Shown: positions 1-13,023, counted from the first letter of the stretch. The stretch: 64,000 nucleotides of DNA from Gamsiella multidivaricata (GCF_025024155.1 NW_026251790.1:62001-126000), one strand, 5' to 3'. Numbers and translations are program-made. The notes: a model not told the origin generated them from the letters alone.

Positions 1-1805
1 TCACCTCATCTGGACACATGTCGATATCGACCTTGATGTCGTTTTCGCGACATACAAATTCCATGCTAAATTGAGAGATATATTAAAACCTTGGGCGTTA
101 GATCTTCTTTTGCTCTAATCGAGAGCGATATGCAAGTAAAATATTGAGCCCTAAAAAAAAAAAAAAAAAAAAACGAAGTGAACATGGACTTACGCCTGAA
201 GTTGCATTTGCAGTTCCAGCAGCATCTTGTCCCTGTGCGAGACTACCCGATGTAGCGTCTCCTTCTCGCCCTTCAGGTTGGCATTTTCAATTTGGAGTTC
301 AATAATCTAGTTACAAAAAAAAGAAAGACCACAACATTAAATTTCTAGCGTTTGCGCACAAAAAAAGATCATGTCAGCGCGTATCGCGTAATGCTCTGCG
401 TTCTTACCTTGGCATAGAGGCCACATTCTCGTTGACGATGCTCTTCTTCTTCGCGCTTCATTTCCCGCTTGACATACTCGGGGAACTCGAGTGGAGGAGG
501 ACATTGGCAACGTACGATGACGGTCGGTGCGTTCGTCATGTGCATTTCCTTGCCCATGTTGGCCTGCATAGTCGAGACGTTCTCTTTCGTCAGGGGGGAT
601 ATGATACCGAGGGACTCTATTACTGGAGATGTCGCCCTCATGGCTGTCCCTGTTGTTGTGCCCGTAGTCTTGATTGCATCCGTCAACGAGAGCGGCTTTA
701 TTGCCGAGGCTCTGCGAAGGTCAGCGATAGATGGTCGCCTCGTAAGTTGTTTCCGTTGATGGCCTGGCTTTGATATCGTGCACGCTGCTGTTGGTATTGA
801 TGCCTCTGTGCCGGTCGGTGGGGTAGCAACCATGCTGGGCATGGTCGGGGTGGCGGCGATCGTTGGTGTTGAAGAGATGGATGAGGAGGACGAGATTGAG
901 AGAAGAGACTCGCTGCTGCTAGACCGAGTCATGTAGCATGCAGAGTCAATGCCCGCATTGGCTCGGTTTCTGGCACGTGTTTTCGGGGCTGTCTGGGGCG
1001 ATATTACTGACCCTGGGGCCCCTATTGAGGTCACAGGCGATGTTACGGAGAGTGTTGCAGAGGATGCATTTTGGGGTATTTGTGCAGGGTGTTGGTTTGA
1101 GGATGGTACGACGGATGGGAAATTAGAGGTCTTTTGTGCAACTGTTGTTGCTGCTGTGCTGTGGCCGTTAGCGGAGCTGGGCTTAGTCACTATTGAAGGT
1201 GGTTTGATGGCGCTAGATTTTTGGGTTCGGGCGATGGGTTTAGCAATCATCGAGGCTTGGCCACTGCCGCTGCTGGGGCCCGTTATTGATGTGGAGGATG
1301 GGGTTCTGGTGTGGTGGTGTTGCTGGTTTGTGCCATCGCCAAGTCTGCCTGGAGACGTTACGCGGGGTGAGGGTGAGGGATACATCCGTGTGGAGGTGGA
1401 GGGCCGTGCAATATGTGAGGAGGCAAGTGTGCTGTCGTTCCTGTCGGCATTCAGACGAGACATGCTGTTGGTAGATCGCAATGTCGACATCTCTTTTGTG
1501 GTGAGGTGATGAGGTGTTCCGCTGAAGGCCCTTTGAGTGGGAATATAAGAGGTGCCGCCAGACATGGTGGGAAGAGAGGGCCTCCGTAGTTTCTGTTCCC
1601 TGGCGAGTGCGAGTGCTGTGAGGTTGCTATTGTTGCTAATGCTGCCGCCAGCAATGGATGATTTTTTGCTTGTCGTGCCAGCACGCGTAGCGATGGTAGC
1701 CAGGGGAGATGAAGGAGATGAAGGGGATGAAGGAGAAGAAGAAGAAGGTGGGGGACAGACTAGCGTGCTGGAGCGGGCTCGATTAGGGATTCTGCTGAGG
1801 GCCAT
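1..1805 (-). CDS. Partial Ser/Pro-rich protein with N-terminal SxIP-like motif and coiled coil
   Basis: Three exons are visible on the minus strand: 1805-408, 306-194 and 65 to beyond the left edge. Introns 407-307 and 193-66 have gtaaga/gtaagt donors and ctag/tttag acceptors, and the frame is kept across both. I chose the Met at 1805 (MALSRIPNRAR) rather than the upstream Met at 2003 because the extra 66 residues look like translated leader. The first about 440 residues are disordered and rich in Ser, Thr and Pro. From the end of exon 1 (EYVKREMKREEEEHRQRE) through exon 2 (ENANLKGEKETLHRVV) it becomes a charged coiled coil. The N-terminal LSRIP in a basic, Ser-rich context matches the SxIP form by which plus-end proteins bind EB1, so a microtubule-associated role is possible but is inference. 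The C-terminus is missing. Confidence 0.6.
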
Positions 1806-4800
1806 GGTCCTTTTATAAATATGCGGTATATTTTTGTAGAACCTGGTGAGCGCGCTTGCGTGCTTTTTTAGTCGAACAGCAGGAACGTGGTGTAGGGAGC
1901 TGCTAGGCGTGGAATAAACTGAGCAGGAAACAGAGGAATCGAGATAATAAAGAGAAATAGAGATGAGCGAGTTAGTGTCAATCGCGACTGAACGGGTCCA
2001 CATCCGTAACGACTTTTTTTTGCATAGATTGAGTTAGCAGCGGTGCTCCCCCCCCCCCCAGCAGCTTTTCCTTTTTGTTATTGTTGTCGTTCTTGATGGC
2101 CGGGGGCCCGTTGGTTTGAAGGGAAAGACGTGCAAAAACATGAGCCGCAATAAAGAACAACAGGAAAAAGAAGGCCAAGGACAGACGACCATACTGAGTA
2201 GGCAAAACCAACAAGGTACCATTGAACCAACCGAACGGTATTAAGAGATATTTTTACGACAGGTGCTAGCCAAAAAGACAATTGGGTGCATGAAACGGGT
2301 ACAACCGCAAGAATATCTTCCGCAAGAATATCTTCCGCAAGGTTTGGGTGTGAGCGGTTGAGGCTGCTGAAATGAAGGGAGACCAGTGGATTGGGTATGC
2401 GATGGGCATGTAGCACAAAAAAGTGAGGCGCCAGGAACAGGCAGAGTGCAGTAGCAACTAGTCTAGCTTGCCAAAAAATAAAAAATGGGAGAGCATTTTC
2501 TTTTTTTCGCTTTATGCACGATCCTAGACGAAAGTGCTTTATAAATATTTATATACAGTTCCTCAAAGGCATTGGATTGGCCCTACAAGAACAATGCGCG
2601 GCATGAAATGAGAGATGGGATCGAAGCAACAGAAGGGATAAAAAATAATGCAAGATGAGCGGATATGGGGAGATGGCGACAAGGGGCGTAAGCGGTGTTT
2701 GGTGCGTTCGAGCTTTCTGCGGAGCGATGGCTTTTTCTTTGTTGTTGATGTTGATTTGGTATTGGGACTAGACTATAGATGTAGGAAAGGAACTCACGGA
2801 GGGAGGGAGGGAGAGTGTAAGCAGCCATGCATAGACTACACACGTAGTCTACAAATACAACGGCAAACAGGGGTTGAGGGATGGGATAGCAACAGAGACA
2901 TGCAGGAATTGAGCAATTTAAATTATATTGCCGGTTCAGCCAGCCTTGTGTGTGTTGCCCGAACGGATTGCCGTCTTCAGCATAAATTGGATTGGGCATC
3001 GTGCGTTGTTGTTTACATGAGCAAATAAAAACAAGAGCATATCTCGTTGGTACAACCAACAATAAAAAGACGCGGGATGCAAGGTGCGATCGAGGGACAC
3101 AGGAAGATGGAGCTACTGCGTGTGAAGAGATTGGCACACATGTTGCAAGACGCTCGAGGTGTGAACGGGAAATGCAATTGGCTCTGGTGTGCGCGCGAGT
3201 GCGAGTAGGTGTTGTTGAGATGTTGTAACTGTAGTGTTGTAGATGTGGATGTAGACTATTGGTGCTGATGTGCTATGGAGGACACCCTGCAGCCGAGGTT
3301 CTGAGCCTTACATGCACGCAAGCAGATGTTGAGAACTGTATGGGACAGGCGCGGGGGACAGTGTGCAATATGCTCTTAAAAAGTGTTGAAAAGGGACGCG
3401 AGAGTGAGAGTGAGAGATGGAGTGGTGAGAGCGAGAAACGAGAATAAGAAAGAAGAGAAGAAAGAGAGGAAGAGGCGAGGGAAGGTACAGTTTGGCCTCG
3501 GTGGAATATCGTCAGTAGTCTCTGTGCGCACTGCTAAGCATGGTCATTCAGTAGGCCATTCAGAGGCCAATTACCGCATGTTGGCAAGTGAGTACAGAGT
3601 AAATTGGCGGTCGGTAAAGAAAGAGTAAGTAAGCAAAGAATGCTCCGAGGTTGAATAGGATGGGACGGATGGAGGGAAAAAAGGTGCTTACGGCTGAGAG
3701 CAAAAATGTGCCGATCTAGCCGGATTAGTGTTCGCGTATCTCAGCATATTTGCTGTGGCAAGCCAGCCAAATCATTGGATGAGTGTAGTGTGAATAAGCA
3801 GAACCGCAAGCAGAAGCAGAGGCAGGGGTTGACAGTAATCTCGTCTACAGATGCTCTACGCCATGCAAACCAACCCATGCGACATACCAGATACAGAAGA
3901 TAGACCCGGATGCACGATTATGAAAGGGCGGCAACGTAAAAAATGGAAATGAACCCTTTTAAGCGCTTCTGAGTGTCACACAGAAACGAGCAAGGAAGCA
4001 CGATGCTGCAGCAAATGGCCAAAAGATGCACCAACACAACGGGGGAAACTAAAAGAGGAAGAGCAGCGCAAGCAAAGAAGGAAAAAGAGCGAGAAAGAAG
4101 AATATGAGACATGGGCGCCAGCAGCAGGGATGGAAATGATGATCATTTGCTCCTGCGCGTCGGAATGTGTTACATGCGTACTTGGGCGACGACTGGGCGC
4201 CCAGCGCCGACCTGCTGTCTGCTATATATCGGATGTTTAGTTGCCCATCTGTGGAAGACCCGTCAAACGACCTTCTCCAGGAAGGAGAGAAAAAGGTTGA
4301 GCGAAACTTTAAGGGGAAGAGACGAAAAAAAAAAAAGGTCGAGAGGTCCGCGGTGATGTGCAACAATATGTCGTGTGGAAGGGGCGCTAGCAAAGGGCGA
4401 AAGCGTGTTCAATCGTATCATATTCTCAAGGAGCGATTTATAATCACGTACCAGCTCCTTATAGATGCAGCAGACATGGCGCCGGTCTCTCCTGTCTCCC
4501 TCTCTTCTCTCTCCTCCTTCTTTTCTTTCCCTTCGCAGCCATCCTTCCTTTTATGTTCTCTTGGGCAAAGCTCCTTTGGGAACCCCTCCGTTACAGCCTC
4601 GTCACCTCTACAAAATTACGAGCCATGTACAGGAACTCCTTCGGTGACAAGCAATAAACTGCGTAGCTCGAAAGGATGCCGTGTCATCCTGTACACGTTC
4701 ATGGCCCTGAGTGCTCACTCTTCGCCTTGATACAAGGAATCCAAAAAAAATTCATCTGGCGTTGTAGTTTTCATAAGTGCATCGGGAGTCGAATATGGGA

Positions 4801-5054
4801 GAGATATCGCCTCTGGAAGGATTATGATTTCTCATCGTTCACGCTTGGCAGCAGTTCTCTTCAGACCCCCGCCCCACACCTCCTACTTTAGATCGAAAGA
4901 ACACGTCAGGAACACGAAAATGGATTGCCACCAATTTCAGATCAAGCTTCTGTGACGTCGAATGGAGGGGTCCTTTTATCGGACACAAAACAACTTGCCC
5001 AACATTTATTCCTTCGCTCGCTCCCTTTACCCCACACGGACATCTCTAATCAAC
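1806..5054. other. Intergenic, no gene recognised
   Basis: Divergent intergenic stretch between the coiled-coil gene (-) and the epimerase (+). Only short open frames occur and none has recognisable content or intron-exon logic. Visible features are a perfect short direct repeat (cgcaagaatatcttc twice, about 2308-2340), an AT-rich block with TATA-like sequence near 2530-2555, a poly-C run near 2047-2060 and CT-rich leader-like sequence near 4490-4560. Confidence 0.6.
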
Positions 5055-5979
5055 ATGCCTATTGCCAAAATCTCGCCCTCGCTGCTTTCCGGAGACTTTG
5101 GTATCCTCGCCGCCGAGTGCAAGCGCATGGTGTCTCACGGAGCTGACTGGCTGCACATGGGTAGGACGATCGCTCCTTCGACACATGAAGGGTGCTGTCT
5201 GGTTAAGAACGATTCTCAACGATCCCAGCTCTAACGACTGAGCTGTTCTGTATCCGCTTTTACCAACACCAACATAGATGTCATGGATGGGTAAGGACTC
5301 GACTGGGGTCTCAGCACAGCAACTTTTATTGATACCTCATCTTTGGCATTCAGTCGCAGTCAGTCTAACTCTCGCCTCGCTATGTACTTTTTTCGGTATC
5401 GCTTCTTGGACGGATCCCAACAGTCATTTTGTCCCCAACATCACCATCGGCGCCCCAGTCATTTCATGCCTGAGCAAGCACCTTAATGCCTTCCTGGACT
5501 GCCATATGATGGTTTCGCACCCCGAAAAGTGGGTCGACGACTTTGCAAAGGCCGGCGCCTCGCTTTACTGCTTCCACATCGAGGCTACCGAAAACGCCTC
5601 GGCCTTAATTGACAAGATCCACGCTGCCGGTATGAAGGCCGGCGTCGCAGTCAAGCCCAAGACCCCCATCTCCACGGTCATGGATCTCGGCGACAAGATG
5701 GACATGTGCCTGGTCATGACGGTCGAGCCCGGCTTTGGTGGACAGAGGTTTATGGCGGAGTGCATGCCCAAGGTCAGGGAGCTGCGTGCGCGGTTTCCAG
5801 ATCTGGATATCGAAGTCGATGGAGGCATTGCCCTCGAGAATATTGATGCTGCTGCTGAGGCCGGTGCTAACGTCATTGTTGCGGGAACCTCCATCTTTAA
5901 GGCTTCTGATATCTCGGGTACCATTGAGACCTTTAGAACTAAGGTCAACACTGAACAAGCTTTGTTGGCCAAGAAGTAA
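5055..5979 (+). CDS. RPE1: Ribulose-phosphate 3-epimerase
   Basis: Interconverts D-ribulose 5-phosphate and D-xylulose 5-phosphate in the cytosolic non-oxidative pentose phosphate pathway. Exons are 5055-5160, 5278-5290 and 5424-5979; the joined frame encodes 224 residues, the usual family length. The start gives MPIAKISPSLLSGDFG, the conserved first beta strand with the catalytic Ser. The spliced motif LHMDVMDGHFVPNITIG contains the metal-binding and catalytic Asp. It is assembled from all three exons, the middle one only 13 nt long. Downstream are HMMVSHPEKW, the phosphate loop VEPGFGGQ and EVDGG with the second catalytic Asp. Donors are gtagga and gtaagg; acceptors are catag and acag. No organelle targeting sequence is seen. 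Identification is secure. Confidence 0.95.
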
Positions 5980-6318
5980 ACCGTTTTGTCATATTATTGA
6001 TCTAGTGCAAGATCATAACCTAAGAAAGAACTGTCCCGACCTGCCTTTGCCCTGAATTACGGGAAATGAGAAGCAGAGGACAATCGAAGCATTGTGAAGG
6101 AGACAAAATTATGGTGGCCGACGCACCTATTCGACTCGTAAATGTTTTATTTGCAGACCTGATTGTGGAGAGAGGCAAGATACAGGAAAATGACGACATG
6201 TACAAACGAAAGTGCTTCGAAGCGCGCAGCGCAGAGCAGTGGCGAATATTAGCGCGACCTAATGTATAGGACTGAAGCCAGCAAAAAAAAAAAACAATGT
6301 CCTTGGAAATCTCACGCA
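5980..6318. other. Convergent 3' intergenic region
   Basis: Short stretch between the 3' ends of the epimerase (+) and the Makorin-like gene (-). It should hold both 3' UTRs; no coding content seen. Confidence 0.5.
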
Positions 6319-7733
6319 TTAAATGTCGCCCCATCGTGTGTAGAGCTCTTCGTCATCCACGTCTTGGATATCCCACCCGGCATGGTCGTCTTCATCGTCT
6401 TCATAATCTTCATAATCATCATCGTCATCGCCATCTTCAATATCCCACTCCTGCTGCCTCCAACTACTATATGTATCCTCGAGATCATGAAGGCTGTGGA
6501 TAACACCATCAACATCGCCGTCCCATGTGTCCGGATCACTGCTTCTTTCATAACGAAGTCGAAGTCGTGAGAGCTCGAGCAACAAAGTCTCAAGGGTTTC
6601 AAAATCACCGCCCAGTTGGTCACTGGCCGCCTGCCAGGTGTCCCAGACATCGCGATGCGTAAAATCATATCTCCGTCCATGGTGCCTTCGTGATCTGTTA
6701 CGTCTGGGATCCGAATCTGGGTTGACCTTGCAGGGCTCGCCGTTCTCATCCAAGTGTGCAAAGTGGCAGTCGTCGCCGAAGCGGCACCAACGTCGTTCGC
6801 CAGATTCCTTTTAGAACGCAATTGCCAGTTAATCATACCGGAAGATGATACAATTGCTTGACGTTGACTAAAACATCTAAACAGCACATTTACTGAACGT
6901 ACCTTGAAATATTTACAGGGTTTTCGAGAAGTGGCCTCCTTGTAGTTCTGAATGATGATTTCCTTTTGCTCCGCACACGTTGGGAAGAAGGATGAAGGGA
7001 CTACATAGAGAGAAGGCGTCCGACAATTGGGGCATGCTTTGGTCACTGACATACTCCCGCTGCTGCTGTCGTGAAGGTCTGATGATATCTCCTTGGATCG
7101 CCAGGTGCGGATACAAGTCAGGCAAAAAGCGTGGTTGCATGATACTATCGAGGTGTCGAAAGAAATTAATAAGACGTTATTGAAGTGCCAAACGACGGAT
7201 AATTATCACCACTGTAGGCCAAAGACTCGCGCGCGTGTGTGTGAGTGTGAGTGTATGAGTGTGCGTGGCAACCTCGACATACCGAGTAAGCCGAATGTTT
7301 GGGGCACTTCAAAACAAATGGCGCACTTTTGGTCATCCTCATCCTCATCCTCCACGGCATTTTCTGGTATTCCTTCCTCTTCTTCGTCGTCACTCAGTTC
7401 GATGGTATCCTCTGTCCCGCCATAGGCTGTGTTGATGACACCACGGTCATGCGAGAACCAACAAGAGTCCCCGCGATGACAATATCCGGCCATGTACCAG
7501 TGGCAAGGACGGGTCGCGGCGTAGGCTGGGCGGTCCGAAGATGAGGTCCTACGCTCACTACGGCTTCCCGATGATGCGGATGTCGCCTCCTGGGCCTCCT
7601 GGGCCTCCTGGGCCTCCTGGGCCTCTGCCCTAGTTTCTAGTGGAAGTGAGGAGAAACCTTCGTGGTAGAAACGGCAACTGGCGCCGTTCCTGCAGTTGCC
7701 TGCCAAGAAAAATCGACAGGCTCGAGTGCTCAT
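6319..7733 (-). CDS. Makorin-like CCCH/RING E3 ubiquitin ligase
   Basis: Exons on the minus strand are 7733-7283, 7144-6903 and 6807-6319; joined, they encode 393 residues. Two N-terminal CCCH fingers are clear: CRFFLAGNCRNGASCRFYH and CHWYMAGYCHRGDSCWFSH. After an acidic linker comes a C3HC4 RING assembled across intron 1: CAICFEVPQTFGLL, then CNHAFCLTCIRTWR, then CPNCRTPSLYVVPSSF. A third CCCH finger is assembled across intron 2: CKYFKESGERRWCRFGDDCHFAH. The C-terminus is a long Asp/Glu-rich tail. CCCH-CCCH-RING-CCCH is the Makorin order, so the product probably ubiquitinates RNA-associated targets. A 9-nt tandem repeat near 7583-7622 encodes a short Gln-Glu-Ala run that may vary in length. 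A fully canonical Makorin Cys-His segment before the RING is not obvious. Confidence 0.88.
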
Positions 7734-8213
7734 ATTGATGGGGTGTGTGCGTCTTGATGAGGGGTTCCAGTGAGTGTTTGCTGTTGTACAGACTGAGTAA
7801 CTGTGAAAGGTGTGAAAAAAATGAGAGAGCTGTTAGGACTTTTATCCATTCATGATGTCCGGAATGAAAAGTGTGGTCCACAGCTCGTCAGCCGTGAATG
7901 ACAGCGGAGCTCTTTTTCTCTTCCAGCTGTGCTGCTTTCTAGCTTCATACGCCGCCTTGCACAAGAAATCGTTTGGGTACCTGCTTGGGGAACTGTGGAT
8001 GGCGAGTAATGGAAACACACTGTCCATGGGGACAAGCGCATAATTCTTGACCAGACCATCACGTGTGGATGGATACCAACAATGCGTTTCAAAGAAAACA
8101 CCAACAGCAACAAGGGTCCACTCCTTGCAGGGCTGCAGTATGATTGATTTGAATTAATGAATGATGCTTTATTATTATAGATGATGGTATATATACCCTA
8201 TGCACGTTCATGA
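7734..8213. other. Intergenic, promoter of the Makorin-like gene
   Basis: Non-coding stretch between the Makorin-like start and the transporter stop (both minus strand). Only short open frames; nothing recognised. Confidence 0.5.
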
Positions 8214-10235
8214 TCAAGCAGAAGCCTTATTATTTGCTTCAACCTCCATGACACTCGAAACCTCCGACTCAGGTTCCTCATGGGCCATAACAGGGGTCAC
8301 TGGAAGAGCCCAAGCGCAGATACAGCAGATCAAGGTGATGGCGAAAGTGATCCAGCACACGATCTTCCAGCCATGCATGAACGAGTCTAGGTACTGATGG
8401 TCAATGCCACCACCATAGATGAACAGCTCTTGGACAGCAGCTGGGGGCATGCCCGAGATGATGACTTTGAAGCAGATAACAATAGCGATCATCTGAGACA
8501 ACATCGTGAACATGATACGGATCGAGGACGACGATGAGCGCTGCTGGGGAAGAATGCAGAGCATCGAGATGGACGCGGAGGGAGAGGAGTAAAGGCCCCA
8601 GCCGAGACCGTTGACGAGCAAGAGAGCAGAGATGACCCAGGTATTGGTGTCGGGCTTGATGACCAAGGGCATGATCAAGGTGGCAAGCGAGGCGAGAGCG
8701 AGACCGGCAAAGCACAAGTAACGGAAGCCGAGGGTGTCAGCCAGCTTTCCCGCGGGCATACCAGCAATCATAATACCCAAGCCGAAGGGGATCAAGAGAA
8801 TACCGGCCATGAGAGGGTCCTTGCTATATGGACCCTGGAAGAAGAAGATGAAGGAGAAAGTCAAGTTCGTACGGGCAACACCTCCAGCAAGACCGCCGAG
8901 AACGACAGTGTTGTTGAAGATCCAGTTGGAGAAAAGACGGAAGTCCATGAAGGGCGTCTTCGAGGCATTGAAGCGCTTTCCTCCACGGACAAAGGCCTCC
9001 TGGATGATGAAGGTGATGAAGAGGACGCCAAAGGCAACACCCATGCCAATCAAGGAACCGGTCTCCGAGACCTTGCCGTTAGGGAACAGGGCGCTGACGA
9101 CGACGACGAACAGCAAGGCGATGCTGGTAGTCAAGGTGATGCATCCGGTGTAATCGAAGGACTTGACGATCTTACTGAAGGACGCGTACTGGACATGGGG
9201 ATAGACTGTATCGTGGCAGAACCAGAATCCGGCAACAGTTCCAATAGCGCCGAAAGGCAAGTTAAAGAAGAAGACCCACTTCCAGCTGGCCTTGACAGTG
9301 GCGCCACCAATGACAGGGCCGAGAATGGTACCTGCGGCAAAGGCGATGTTGATGATACCGCTAGCGAGACCGACTTGGTTGTAAGGGTAGAACTTGTCGG
9401 CGACAACAGCAAAGCAGTTTGAGAAAAGGAGGGCACCTCCGAGACCTTGGACAACACGGTACGCCAGGAGGTCGTATCCGTTATACTTCTTCTGAGAGAT
9501 GCCGCAGAGGAGAGACCCCAAAGTGAAGACCAGGAAACCAATGTTGAACATACGGCAGCTATTAACCAACGTATGCACGTACAAAAAAAAAAAAAAAAAA
9601 AAAAAAAAGGCGGTGTCAGTCCGCGGAGAGAACATGCCATGTTGTACTAATGCATCGATCGGTGTGAGCCCTGCTTGTCCAACTCGCCCATTTTTTATTT
9701 TTTTTCACTTACCGAATACCCTTCAGACCAGCATCACCAACGAAGCCCAGCAAAGGAACAATTGCAGTGATGGCCAGCGTGTATGTTAACAGAACCCAAA
9801 TGATGGTAGCGAAATCAATCTACAAAGGGAGTGAGGTAACGCGTTAGATGTATGATTATGTATTCATGTATAAACAGGGAAGGGATAAAGGGGACGATCG
9901 AGCCGAATAAACAAGTCTGCTTCGGTTAAATTCAACCAACATACATTGAGATTCTGCATCAAATCTGGCAGGGCAACAATCAGGGCAGAGCCCTGGAGGG
10001 AGACAAAGAGCGCTCCAAGGGTAGCTGTGGCAAGGACGATCCATCGCCTTGAAGGAGGCTCGGTCTTTCTGGCCTTGGCCATCTCGATATCGAGGGCAGC
10101 CTGCTCCTTAGTCTCGTGCTCCATCTCGTGGCGAAGATTCTCGACAATGGGATCTGAGAAGTTGGTAGCAGAACCAGAGTGGCTGGACGCAGAAGGGATA
10201 GCGACCTCTTCGACGTATTCGTGTTTATCGGTCAT
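8214..10235 (-). CDS. Major facilitator transporter, DHA2 drug:H+ antiporter type
   Basis: Exons 10235-9945, 9819-9713 and 9558-8214 join in frame to 580 residues, the usual length for a 14-helix DHA2 carrier. An acidic cytosolic N-terminus of about 65 residues precedes helix 1 (RRWIVLATATLGALF). The segment ILGPVIGGATVKASWKWVFF followed by FNLPFGAIG is the antiporter motif C with the W-x-W-x-F-x-x-N-x-P-x-G signature of DHA2. Hydrophobic helices continue to residue about 560. The TM1 motif, normally with an Asp-Thr pair before the ALP, reads SLQGSALIVALPDL here, so the usual Asp is missing and the substrate or proton coupling may differ. It should act at the plasma or vacuolar membrane; the substrate cannot be read from sequence. 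Intron 2 (9712-9559) contains a 26-base poly-A tract on the plus strand (9583-9608). Confidence 0.85.
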
Positions 10236-13023
10236 TATTAGCTATGGATGTGAATGCGAATGAAGGTGGTGTATGGAGGGATGCGGTATTTTCGGTGCGG
10301 ACTAAATAGATCTCGCTTTCAACTTGTCTCCACTTCTACACAAGATACAGGAAATAAAGCACTTTATATAGCGGGACAAGAAGAGAAGGGAAGGATGGAG
10401 GTGTGAGGAAGAGGAGGAAGGAAGGAGTGGGGGATGTAGGTAAAAGAAACCCCCCCCGAACGAGGCGTTCTTTTATAATGGCTAGGGCAATCCCCGTTAG
10501 ATAAAGTGGACAGACTAACCGATATGTTTTTGGTTTGCTGAAGCGATTTCACCGAGGATGGATGATGGAAGTAGTTCTGCCACTCTGAGTGGGCAATGAG
10601 AGCGGATGGCAACAATAACAATGGAAAATCAATAGAGAAAGGAGAAATGCTCAGAGCGGCTATATGTGTTCCCGGATCGATATCTCCCCGTATTTGTCAA
10701 TATAGCGCCTTTTTTTATGAAAAAGAATATAAAGTCCATGCGACCTGCACAAAAGGATAATTTGAATAAGAATGATTAAGCATTCTCGAGAAGGTGAGGA
10801 AGGAGGGCTGTAATGTGGGCGCGGGCCAAACCATATCCACCTTTCACTTTCCGCCCGAACCCTAATAGCCTATGCATCTCAGTCTGTCTAAATTGAAGTA
10901 AGAAAGTGCCGGCCCCAGCCAGAGAAACAGGAAGGTAGAAGAAGGACGGATATGATGGAAGAGCTCGACCATTGGGGCACGACGTTTTTTTTCTGAACGA
11001 AGTGAACGGATGGGATATGGCATAATATCAGTGCATTTAGGGATGTGGACACTGTAGTCTAGGGGTAAAAAAAAAAGACTGACTCAAACAACGTCAACAA
11101 TAAGAAAGAAGTACCAGTTGCTTTGCAGCGAGCCCTGTACAAATCTGACGCAGTTCAACCCGACAACAGTGTATTGGGGCGTTGGTATGGGAATATGTTG
11201 AGCCGCCGCACCCTTCGGTCCTGTACAGTGTGCAACACAAGTAGTTTCAACAACCCACTTTTCACTAAAATAAAAAAAAAGACTCCACCTGCATCTCCCA
11301 CCATTACTTTTATGGGTGTTCTTGGGCTACTGCGTAGCACGTTTTTTTCTTTTGTTCGATGCATGATCTCTTTTATAGTACCTAATATCAGCATCTCGCA
11401 CAAAGCTGGACACATTAGTAACGGTTACTCTAGTCTGTATATCGTTCATCCTCGGTTCGCCTTGCTGCAGTGTCAGAGATAGGTGGCAAGGATGTGGTCA
11501 GTGTCACTAATGCTGCTTTCTTTTAAAAGTAGATGATGTGGTATGGGGGGTGGGGGGGTGACATCAAGCAAAGAAGGAGGCGATTTAGGAAAGGCGGTAA
11601 TCCTGTCTCTCCCGGCTGCGCTGATATTACTCCAAGGGCGTTGCTCTCGGGGTTACCCCTCTTTCATGTTACTATTAGTCTTCTTTTTCTATTTCTCCTT
11701 GATCGGCACAACACAATCGAGCGTGCATCGCTCTAAGTAATCAATGTTCATGAAGAGGGAATAGGGATATACTACCATCCCCTAGATCTTTTTCGAGTAC
11801 ATCGACACATCTACGGAGCTGTGTTCTTAAATATGCAGAAGAGGGATCTCCGTAATCCATGGGCCTAACCAATATTAAGACAAATAAAATCGGTACCATG
11901 CTAACACATGCCACAAGGGATAGATAGTAAGTGGATGATGACACATATGATGCATGTAGTAAACCTTGAACCAGACAAGCACCCATATCTTCTCGGCGGA
12001 AGTGCAACTATCTCCACGCGGTTATGAATTGGGGTAATAGGGATTGTAGAAAGCAGAGTCCAAGGCACCCACAACTCGCACTCAATTGTTTATTCCCCGT
12101 CCAGTCGTAGACAATCCCAGGGCTAGACTTCGATAATCGATTGCTCGGGCATATTAAAATCCTGAGCACTCGGTCACCATCTCCTGTTCGATTGACGGGG
12201 AGAATTCAACAACTGCCAACGCACAGATTATATCGAGTTCAGAACTTCTGGCCGATGGATGAGAACTCTTTGTAGCGCGATCTAGGCAGGTGCCCACTTT
12301 TGTCTGATAAATTGTTCGATCGCTCTTGAAAAGCAGCACAAGAACCTTATTCATTCCCTTTGCATCGCCCCGCCCTTGTAAACAAGCACCGGCTCAATAA
12401 TAGCTCCGATCGCCACGATGCACAACCAAATATTTCACATCTTTGTAGCTTACCCGCTTCTTATTATTCTCGTTCAGTATGTCTACCAAAACCATTACTG
12501 CGACAAAGAGTACAGAGGCATTGTTATTTATTGTCTACCGAAGACCTGCTTCGACTACTTATAATGCATTGTACAAAACCTGAACATGCGTAAGGCAGCA
12601 TGAGTGATGGCGACCTATAAAGTGGCAAAAGAGAAGTGGCCGGCAATACACAAGGCACGGCCTGATGCTGTGGACGTCGTCTGCCTCACAAAAGGCAAAG
12701 AGTTGCTTACGCATGAAAATAACCTAACAATTCGTTGAACGAGAAGTTCACCAGTTTGGTCGGTATAGGTGATAGTCCTGCTCGTCAAATTGGGCATGAA
12801 ACGATGTCGCGCCGCTTGCTTGGTTATGAATAGTGTTGCGGGTGCTCGATTACTTTGGCCTTTTTTGCCACCAATTTTTTTAGGCTAGTCGCAGCTTGCA
12901 CTCTGGGTGGGTCCTTCCTCCACGTGATGTACCAAATTTTTCGCGTTTGTTTACATTTTGGGTCAGTCCTATAAAACGAGCTTGAAGTTGATTGCTGTTC
13001 CAATCCTTTCACAACTTGTTAAA
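10236..13023. other. Intergenic, no gene recognised
   Basis: 2.8 kb between the transporter start (-) and RPS19 (+). A minus-strand frame at 11741-12007 contains one hydrophobic helix-like stretch (YYLSLVACVSMVPILFVLIL) that resembles the end of a transporter, but it has no upstream exons I can join. It may be a decayed fragment. The last 100 bases before 13024 form the RPS19 promoter. Confidence 0.45.

Noticed and set aside
2583..3137. 184-codon minus-strand open frame
   Set aside because: Low-complexity translation without domain or splice logic; probably chance or leader sequence of the left-edge gene.
11741..12007. 88-codon frame with one hydrophobic segment as a transporter gene
   Set aside because: Too short, and no joinable upstream exons; at best a decayed fragment.
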